Assembly (NCBI GenBank): GCA_031279515.1
Contig: JAITII010000076.1
Span: 1-52,337 of the forward strand
Direction: 5' to 3'
Source: Deltaproteobacteria bacterium
GTDB lineage: Bacteria > Desulfobacterota > Desulfarculia > Adiutricales > Adiutricaceae
Length of the DNA: 52,337 nucleotides
In this document: positions 16,846 to 23,689 of the stretch, piece by piece
Layout of the letters: each line of letters starts with the position of its first letter
Position numbering within the stretch: position 1 is the stretch's first letter
Program-made: the position numbers and the translations under genes
Notes under the pieces: model-generated
Told to the model about the DNA's origin: nothing
The model's input: only the letters and a program-made list of their open reading frames with translations
Databases searched by the model: none

Positions 16846-19413
16846 ATGCGTACAAATTTCGATGATCGCGAATCAAACATGTTCTCGAATGAAATTTATT
16901 GTTGCCAGGCTACATCAGCCCTAAAATCAGTTAGTTTTGAAGGAAAACTCATGGGTCTTTTACTTACCATGACTTGCAAGCAAAACTACGAAAACGATGA
17001 TACTTTTAACAAAGAGCTTCTCTACCACTTTCCCCTAAACTCGGGGGCTAAGCTCATGAGCCTCAAATTCACCTTAAATGGCAAGGAGTTTATAGGCGAT
17101 GTCTATCCAAAAAGGGAGGCAGAAGAAAGATACGAAAATGCCATAAACGAAGGTGACAGCCCTATCCTTTTAAGTGAATCAACCCCTGGCCTCTACACTG
17201 CATACCTGGGGAATATCAAGCCAGGCGATGTTGCAACAGTTGAATTTACTTATGAAGAGCTTCAACGCTTCGGAGGAGATAGGATAAGAATCTGTATCCC
17301 CACTGTCCTGGCACCCCGCTACGGAGACATGGAGGCCTCAGGGGAGTTGAAGCCCCATGAAAATTTTAGCGTAAATTTGCTAGCCTCTTACCCCATATCC
17401 CTGAGCCTAGATATCTTTGGGAACCTAGGAAAGGCCGCTATAAGTACACCCAACCACAAAAGTACCTTAAGGGTAGATGAGGATAGGGTAAATGTAAGCC
17501 TAAATACTGGGGCCTTTTTGGATAGGGATTTTGTCCTTCTTATAGAGGATATTAAAGACAGCCAAAGATCCTATGCCCTTACAAGTTATGATGAGTTAGC
17601 CCAAAATCATACCCTATTATTGAGCTATTGCCCTACAGGACTTACAAAACAAAAGCCCTTATCTCTCAAAATCCTTTTAGACTGCTCTGCTTCTATGAGA
17701 GGTCCATCCTTGACACAATCCAAGATCTTTGTAAGTGAAATCATAGATCAGCTGACCGAGGATGACTACGTATCTTTTAATATTTTCGGGTCAATATTTC
17801 ACAGCGTCACAAAAAGACTTGTCCCGGCTACCCTTACCAACAGGGCCCAAATCAAGAGATTCATCTACAAATGCGGTCCTTGTATGGGAGACACTGAGCT
17901 GGAAAAGTTCCTTTGTGAAGTCCTTGAAAACGATCGTGGCAGAAACACCTCTTCGGACATCAACCACGCCGTGCTTCTAATAACGGATGCCGAGGTGGTC
18001 AATAGCCCTAGGATAGTGTCCAAAGCCAAGACATACGGACAGAGGGTGTTCAGCCTGGGCGTCGGGTACAGCCCTGTGGAAAACCTATTAGCACATCTAG
18101 CTGGGGCGACTAGCGGATCCTATGAGATAGCCGGTCCCAATGAGGATATGAAAACCGCAGCTAAAAGGTTCCTTGAGCGCATGAGATTTCCGAATTATCC
18201 CCCCCCAAAAATGGATTGGGGCCAGGACCCTATCTGGTACTCGAAGCTCCCACGAAGGATTTTCAATAACGAGACCTTCCATATCTTTGCCTCTTTTTCT
18301 GACAAACCCAAGACCCCTCCCAAGGTCATTTTTGAGCTGGAGGACGGAACTTGCGAGGTTGCACCTAGCGAAATTTTAGAAACAAAAACCCAGAATCTCT
18401 CGCGCCTCAAAGGCGAGGTCATGTTCCAAGAAAACTTTCGAAAATCCTCTGTCCGCTCTCTTACGAGCAAAGGCAAAAAGGCCTTGGAGATAGCCCTAGG
18501 CTACAAGCTTATCTCTCCTCTAACCAGCTATTTTCTAGTAAGCGCCAGGGCAGAAGGTGACAAAGCCGATACCATCCCCCATTTGGACAGAATCCAACAA
18601 ATGATGGCTAAAGGCCACAGCTGGTTTCAACCATTTGATATGGACAATTTCATTTGCGTTTTATGGGATTATAGAATTAAGGTCCCGTTTAACAACATTT
18701 ATTATAGCTCGTCTGATTTGGAACTTGTTTCCGAGATCACTTTAAAAACCTTAACTTCATGGGCTGAAGCAATTAAAGAATTTTTCTGCGCCCCAGATTC
18801 CAAAGCTTTAAGAAGGCTTCATGGGACAAGCCTGTTAGATATCCTAAAGGAGCCCCTTAAGGCTATCGATCCGCTTAAGGCTTATGATTACACTCATAAG
18901 CTGGCAGAAAAACATGGCCTCATGAATATGGTCCTGGCATCCCGAACCGGCTTAACCAATTGCATTGGAATCTTGCATGAGAACACACAATCTCACGAAA
19001 ATGGTATTTACTTATCTTCTCATACGTCTCCCACGGCACGCGATATTCAGGATAACAAGGACAGAGCGCTGGAGTATTGCGACATTCTGCCTTTTTTGGA
19101 CTACCATGTGGAAATCCAACATTTTTTAGCGCAAGTAATTTTGGATGAGATTGAAAGGCACTTCCCTGGGTTTACGCTGTCCCAGGCCCAAATCTGGTGC
19201 TTCATCTTTTTTGTGCATTCATATTTTGTAAAACCAAAAGATAGTGGCATCATAAGCACTCTGGAAATGCTTATCCAGGATTTCCTCTTTGACCAAGAGT
19301 CCAAGAGCGAAAAGCTTTCTAAGATCCTCGATATCACCATCGTTGCCCTGCTCTTCCCCTTCGAAGAGGATCTTCTCAAACTAGAAGTTAGGCAAAGTAA
19401 CCAGATAGCCTAA
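16846..19413 (+). CDS. VIT and von Willebrand factor A domain protein, copy 1
   Basis: An 855-residue protein. Residues about 10-150 form a VIT (vault/inter-alpha-trypsin) domain (YHFPLNSGAKLMSL, AEERYENAINEGD, LGNIKPGDVATVEFTYEE). A vWA domain follows at about 270-450 with the MIDAS metal site DCSAS at Asp279, a GDTEL threonine site and an ITDAE aspartate site, so it can probably bind a divalent metal and a protein partner. The remaining approx. 350 residues are of no family I recognise. No signal peptide: probably cytoplasmic. The frame is open back to 16702, but ATG 16846 with AAGGAG seven bases upstream matches the start of the paralogue. It is paired with the small gene upstream. No MoxR-type ATPase is nearby. 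Confidence 0.9.
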   Translation: MRTNFDDRESNMFSNEIYCCQATSALKSVSFEGKLMGLLLTMTCKQNYENDDTFNKELLYHFPLNSGAKLMSLKFTLNGKEFIGDVYPKREAEERYENAINEGDSPILLSESTPGLYTAYLGNIKPGDVATVEFTYEELQRFGGDRIRICIPTVLAPRYGDMEASGELKPHENFSVNLLASYPISLSLDIFGNLGKAAISTPNHKSTLRVDEDRVNVSLNTGAFLDRDFVLLIEDIKDSQRSYALTSYDELAQNHTLLLSYCPTGLTKQKPLSLKILLDCSASMRGPSLTQSKIFVSEIIDQLTEDDYVSFNIFGSIFHSVTKRLVPATLTNRAQIKRFIYKCGPCMGDTELEKFLCEVLENDRGRNTSSDINHAVLLITDAEVVNSPRIVSKAKTYGQRVFSLGVGYSPVENLLAHLAGATSGSYEIAGPNEDMKTAAKRFLERMRFPNYPPPKMDWGQDPIWYSKLPRRIFNNETFHIFASFSDKPKTPPKVIFELEDGTCEVAPSEILETKTQNLSRLKGEVMFQENFRKSSVRSLTSKGKKALEIALGYKLISPLTSYFLVSARAEGDKADTIPHLDRIQQMMAKGHSWFQPFDMDNFICVLWDYRIKVPFNNIYYSSSDLELVSEITLKTLTSWAEAIKEFFCAPDSKALRRLHGTSLLDILKEPLKAIDPLKAYDYTHKLAEKHGLMNMVLASRTGLTNCIGILHENTQSHENGIYLSSHTSPTARDIQDNKDRALEYCDILPFLDYHVEIQHFLAQVILDEIERHFPGFTLSQAQIWCFIFFVHSYFVKPKDSGIISTLEMLIQDFLFDQESKSEKLSKILDITIVALLFPFEEDLLKLEVRQSNQIA

Positions 19414-19436
19414 GACGAATTAAGATTAGCTGTTAA

Positions 19437-19470
19437 TTTAGCTTCCGGCGGGTTTCCGCCGGAAGCTAAA
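19437..19470 (+). terminator. GC-rich terminator hairpin of cassette copy 1
   Basis: A perfect 15-bp stem with a GTTT loop lies 23 bases after the VIT/vWA stop codon, followed by TACTTTTCTT. The core CCGGCGG/CCGCCGG is shared with the hairpin ending copy 2, while the outer pairs differ on both arms together. Confidence 0.75.
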
Positions 19471-19862
19471 TACTTTTCTTAATTTTCACTAAAAATTCTT
19501 AAATGGCCTAATCCTCTGATTCAGAGCTGTAAACAGGTGCACAGTATTGCCTTTAAGGGGGTTTGTCCTAGCGTAATACCCCTTTCCAAAAGAGGACGCT
19601 ATGAATGCCTCTAAAATGGCTGTCATCTAAGGCCAGAAAAAGTAGCCTTGTTGTATCGGAGACTTTTTTTCTCTTAAATTTTTTCTCCTAAAAAAATTTT
19701 TTAGGAAAAATAGAAAAAAAAGGAGGTTTAAATTAGAATAAACACAAGCATATATTTACTATAATAGGCTAATATAAGCAAATATTATATAAATATATCA
19801 TATTAACATAATGTAAATTAGCAAAAAATTTTTATTGTAAAAAAAGTTTTTTCGATTACTTA

Positions 19863-19871
19863 TGTTATAAT
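19863..19871 (+). promoter_or_regulatory. Extended -10 promoter of cassette copy 2
   Basis: TGT followed by a perfect TATAAT, equivalent to the element at 15638-15646. A TTATTGTAAAAAAAG tract precedes it in both copies. No -35 consensus is visible. Confidence 0.65.
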
Positions 19872-19879
19872 GTATTTAA

Positions 19880-20129
19880 AATGGATGTTTTGCTTTAGCC
19901 TTAACCGACCCGCCCTAGCCCGATAAAACGCTGGAACAAACCTTTTAAAGGTATGTTTGTGATCTATGCCATAAGTGCATTTTTTAGGGCTTACAAATTT
20001 TCACTCCCTTCTTTAAAAGAGGCCTGGATAATATTTATTCCAAAGCTCTCTTAAGGGAAGGGCACCTATAAGCATAAAACCCTGTAGGCTAGACCTATAA
20101 GGGCTTACCTAAGATGTAGAGAGGATTTT
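19880..20129 (+). promoter_or_regulatory. Structured leader of cassette copy 2
   Basis: It carries the CGCCCTAGCCCGAT block (about 19909-19922), a hairpin ACAAAC/GTTTGT at 19936-19960 with a bulge, the ATGCC.TAAGTGCAT dyad at about 19966-19980, a diverged CCTGTAGG/CCTATAAGG pair and AGAGAGG before the ATG. Order and spacing follow the copy 1 leader. Confidence 0.5.
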
Positions 20130-20684
20130 ATGAATGATTTCAATTATTTGCATGAACTTATGTTTCTTAATCAACCTGTACCTTACCCCAGTAAAGCCCA
20201 TGAGAAAATAAAGGAGATGCTCTCCAAAGACCCGGAACTCCTTTATCTATTTATTGAACTTTTAAGAAACGAGCCCACATTTATACCTTTCCATAGTACC
20301 AGCTTAAAACCATTGGACCAAGAATCTACTTTTGAGCTTTGGGAAAAATATACCCGCATGTCTATCACGGGCAGCGAATTTTTGTCCGCTATGGGTCAAA
20401 AGATTAAAGGACAACTTTGTAAGATCTTTAGTTCTTTTTCTGCTAATAAAAAACCATCTGACAAAGACTCCAAAGGTTGGGCATCTAACCCTACCAGCCT
20501 ACCAGGGAAGTGGGAGGAAAAAGCCAGCCTCGCTTTCTATGATGATGAAAGTGACTATTTTTACCAATCCCTGGAAACCAACAAACAAATTTCCCAAAAT
20601 TCCAAAAAGCCCTCTGGTGCCCTTAAAGATAGGCCCCTTATCTTCAAAGATGCCAAGGTACGAAAAGGACCAAGGGCTAAATAA
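20130..20684 (+). CDS. Small cassette protein of unknown family, copy 2
   Basis: A 184-residue paralogue of the protein at 15931-16467. It keeps YLHELMFLNQ, KAHEKIKEMLSKDPELL, ESTFELWEKY and EFLSAMGQKIKGQL. The helical N-terminal 110 residues are well conserved; the polar C-terminal tail is longer by a few residues and diverged, ending in a basic KVRKGPRAK. No membrane segment or signal peptide. AGAGAGG precedes the ATG. Retention of an intact frame in both copies, with more change in the tail than in the core, suggests selection on the N-terminal part. Function unknown. Confidence 0.8.
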   Translation: MNDFNYLHELMFLNQPVPYPSKAHEKIKEMLSKDPELLYLFIELLRNEPTFIPFHSTSLKPLDQESTFELWEKYTRMSITGSEFLSAMGQKIKGQLCKIFSSFSANKKPSDKDSKGWASNPTSLPGKWEEKASLAFYDDESDYFYQSLETNKQISQNSKKPSGALKDRPLIFKDAKVRKGPRAK

Positions 20685-20999
20685 CCCTAAATTTTGTAAC
20701 ATATCGTCTAGCCAAAACACACTTAGAGCTAAGATGATATAGGCCCCAACACCGCGGCTAAAAAAACTATGGCCGCTATGGGATTATTGTATCCAAGCTT
20801 AGCCGATTCCACTAGAGTCCAATTCTATCAGCTAGCCTTGGAAGCATTTAAGGCTTTGAAGGCAATAAAACATCCATTTTCTCTTGGCGATATTAGATGC
20901 CCCCGTGTTTCTAATATTATTGCGGCCAAATTTCCTTAAAACCATGCCCCTGGCACTCTAATGTGCCTTTTTAAGGGTGCGCCCTTTTTACTTACCATC

Positions 21000-21015
21000 G
21001 TCCTAGAGACAGGAC
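21000..21015 (+). promoter_or_regulatory. Hairpin before the VIT/vWA ribosome binding site, copy 2
   Basis: GTCCT/AGGAC with a six-base loop stands nine bases before GAGGAG. The innermost pair is T-A here and A-T in copy 1, a paired change between the copies. Confidence 0.45.
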
Positions 21016-21035
21016 CACTATCGAGGAGTTTAATC

Positions 21036-23570
21036 ATGTCTGAAGATTATTTTGGTCACCCATCCAACACTTTCACTAATGAAATTGTTTTTAACCCGGC
21101 TTCACAGGCCCTAAAATCAGTTAGTTTTAAAGGTAAGCTAAGGGGTCTTTTGCTTACCATGACTTGCAAGCAAAACTACGAAAACGATGATACTTTAAAC
21201 AAAGAGCTAGTCTATAATTTTCCCCTCAGCTCGGGGGCCAAGCTCATGAGCCTCAAATTCACCTTAAATGGCAAGGAGTTTTTAGGCGATGTCTATCCCA
21301 AAAAGGAGGCAGAGGAAAGATACGACAATGCCATAAACGAAGGTGACACCCCTATCCTTTTAAGTGAATCGACTCCTGGCCTCTACACTGCAAACCTGGG
21401 GAATATCAAACCAGGCGATGTTGCAACTGTTGAATTTACTTATGAAGAGCTCCAACGCTTCGAGGGAGACAGGATAAGAATCTGTATCCCCACTGTTCTG
21501 GCACCCCGCTACGGAGACATGGTGGCCTCAGGGGAGTTGAAGCCCCATGAGAATTTCCATGCAAATGTGCTAGCCACCTATCCCCTATCCCTTAGCGTAG
21601 ATATCTTGGGCGACATTGGAAAGGCCACTATAAGCACCCCCAACCACAAAAGTGCCATAAAGGTCGATGAGGACAGGGTAAATGTAACCCTAAATGCTGG
21701 GACCTTTTTGGATAGGGATTTTGTCCTTCTTTTAGAGGATATTAAAGACAGCCAAAGATCCTATGCCCTTTCAGGTTATGATGAGTTCGCCCAAAACCAT
21801 ACCCTATTATTGAGCTGTAGCCCCACAGGACTCACAAAACAAAACCCCGTATCCCTAAAAATCCTTTTAGACTGCTCAGGCTCTATGGATGGTCCTTCCA
21901 TGAGACAATCCAAGATCTTGTTGCGTGAACTCATAGATAGCCTCACCCCAAAGGACTATGTATCCTACAACATCTTCGGAAACGAGCTTCAAAGTATCAC
22001 AGAAAGGCTTGTCCCTGTCACCGATACCCACAAATCTCAACTTCTAAGATTCGTAGATAAAACCAGCGCTTCACTAGGAGGAACTAATCTAAACGATTCC
22101 TTAAATGAGGTCTTAAATAACAATCGCGGCAGAATCTCCTCTCCTGACATGAACCACGCCGTGCTTCTAATAACGGACGCCGAGGTTGCCGATAGCCCTA
22201 CTACAATATCCCTGGCTAAGGAAAGTGGACAGAGGGTGTTCAGCCTGGGGGTGGGGTATAGCCCTGTGGAAAGTCTATTAGCACAGCTATCTGAGGCTAC
22301 TGGTGGGGCCTATGAGATAGCCGGTCCCAATGAGGATATGAGAAAGGTAGCTCAAAGGGTCTTAAATCGCCTTAGAGTGGCCTATTACCCTATCCCCAGG
22401 ATAGATTGGGGCCAGGGGCCTCTATGGTCCTCAAAGCTCCCACAGGCCATATACAATAACGAGACCTTCCATGTCTTTGCCGCATTTTCAGACAAACCCA
22501 AAACCCCTCCCAAGGTCATTTTTGAGATGGAGGGCGGAACTTTTAAGGTGGCACCCAATGAAATTTTAGAGACAAAAGGCCAGGATCTCTCTCGCCTCAA
22601 AGGAGAGGTCATGTTCCGAGAGTGCTTTCACAAATCCCCCTACCATACTGCAGGGGATACAAACAATGAAAAAGCCTTGGAGATAGCCCTTGGCTACAAG
22701 CTCATATCGCCAATAACTAGCTATTTTTTAGTGAGCGTCAGGGCAGAGGGTGACAAGGCCGATACTATCCCGCTTTTGGAAAACGTCCCACAAATGCTTG
22801 CTCACGGCTACGAAAATTTTCACCGACACGGCTCTCATGATTTCACAATGGCGTGCAAAATGTTTAGTTTGCCAGTGAATATGGTTGCAAGCTGTGATAT
22901 ACGAATGGACCCTAATGACATTGATGATCCCCTAGCTGCATGGGCTAAAGAACTTAAAGAATTCCTCCGTGCTGCAGATTCCAAGGCTCCGAGTAATTTT
23001 TATGATGTACTCTTGTCAGATATCCTAGATGCGCCGCTTCCGACTCCGGACAGATTTGACCCTTACGACTACCTAAGCAAAAGGATGCAAATGAAAGGGC
23101 TAAAGGACAGGTTCAAAGCCTCCAGATTAGGCTTAAAAAATTGCATAGGCATCTTGGAGAAAAACGCACTTGGCGCAGCTGACTACCAAGATATTGGACT
23201 CAGCTCCGTTGCAAACGCTCTTCTGCAAAACAAGAACAATTTGCTCAATTATTTCGACAACCTGCCCTTCTTAAGCAGCCACGAGGAAATCAAATACTAT
23301 TTGCCCCAAGTGATTTTAGACGAGATAGACAAGCTTTTCCCAAAATTGGATATATCGCAAGCCGAAATCTGGTGCTATATCTTTTTGGTGAATTTGTATT
23401 TTGACAAATCAATACCTCCAGACCTCCTAGAGACCTTGAAAGTCGTTATAAACGATTCCGTCCCTCCCCAGGAGTCCATGAACGAGATGCTGGCTAAAAT
23501 TATCGATGTCACAATCGTCTCCTTACTCTTCCCATTCGACAAGAAGCTCGTAAGACTTTTGTCACTATAA
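21036..23570 (+). CDS. VIT and von Willebrand factor A domain protein, copy 2
   Basis: An 844-residue paralogue of the protein at 16846-19413. The VIT domain (about residues 10-150) is nearly the same; the vWA domain has the canonical MIDAS motif DCSGS at Asp279, exactly the same position as in copy 1, plus GGTNL and ITDAE. The C-terminal third is clearly more diverged and a little shorter. The frame is open back to 20961, but ATG 21036 with GAGGAG upstream corresponds to the copy 1 start. No signal peptide. The pair of genes downstream of the leader forms a unit with the small gene at 20130. A protein-binding or scaffold role is inferred from the domains only. Confidence 0.9.
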   Translation: MSEDYFGHPSNTFTNEIVFNPASQALKSVSFKGKLRGLLLTMTCKQNYENDDTLNKELVYNFPLSSGAKLMSLKFTLNGKEFLGDVYPKKEAEERYDNAINEGDTPILLSESTPGLYTANLGNIKPGDVATVEFTYEELQRFEGDRIRICIPTVLAPRYGDMVASGELKPHENFHANVLATYPLSLSVDILGDIGKATISTPNHKSAIKVDEDRVNVTLNAGTFLDRDFVLLLEDIKDSQRSYALSGYDEFAQNHTLLLSCSPTGLTKQNPVSLKILLDCSGSMDGPSMRQSKILLRELIDSLTPKDYVSYNIFGNELQSITERLVPVTDTHKSQLLRFVDKTSASLGGTNLNDSLNEVLNNNRGRISSPDMNHAVLLITDAEVADSPTTISLAKESGQRVFSLGVGYSPVESLLAQLSEATGGAYEIAGPNEDMRKVAQRVLNRLRVAYYPIPRIDWGQGPLWSSKLPQAIYNNETFHVFAAFSDKPKTPPKVIFEMEGGTFKVAPNEILETKGQDLSRLKGEVMFRECFHKSPYHTAGDTNNEKALEIALGYKLISPITSYFLVSVRAEGDKADTIPLLENVPQMLAHGYENFHRHGSHDFTMACKMFSLPVNMVASCDIRMDPNDIDDPLAAWAKELKEFLRAADSKAPSNFYDVLLSDILDAPLPTPDRFDPYDYLSKRMQMKGLKDRFKASRLGLKNCIGILEKNALGAADYQDIGLSSVANALLQNKNNLLNYFDNLPFLSSHEEIKYYLPQVILDEIDKLFPKLDISQAEIWCYIFLVNLYFDKSIPPDLLETLKVVINDSVPPQESMNEMLAKIIDVTIVSLLFPFDKKLVRLLSL

Positions 23571-23604
23571 GATAAGCTTCAGCAGAAGGTTTTGATTAGT
23601 CAAG

Positions 23605-23642
23605 ATAATAACTCCCGGCGGGTCTCCGCCGGGAGTTATTAT
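23605..23642 (+). terminator. GC-rich terminator hairpin of cassette copy 2
   Basis: A 17-bp stem with a GTCT loop, 34 bases after the VIT/vWA stop, placed between convergent genes, so it may serve both strands. T-runs are weak on both sides. The core matches the copy 1 hairpin while the flanking pairs have changed on both arms. Confidence 0.7.
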
Positions 23643-23689
23643 TATCTATTGAATCTAGCTTCAATAAGGGAAAAATAGTCCCCTAAATC

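Larger units (their letters stand above)
15531..19470 (+). repeat. First copy of a duplicated promoter-leader-two-gene cassette
   Basis: This approx. 3.9-kb block matches the block at 19741-23642 in order and sequence: AT-rich upstream tract, extended -10 promoter, leader with hairpins, small gene, intergenic region, VIT/vWA gene and a GC-rich 3' hairpin. Boundaries are approximate because the outer flanks are diverged. Confidence 0.85.
19741..23642 (+). repeat. Second copy of the duplicated promoter-leader-two-gene cassette
   Basis: Approx. 3.9 kb matching 15531-19470 element for element. Coding identity is highest in the VIT/vWA gene's first two thirds, with long identical runs of DNA, and lowest in the C-terminal third and the upstream flank. 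Boundaries are approximate. Confidence 0.85.
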
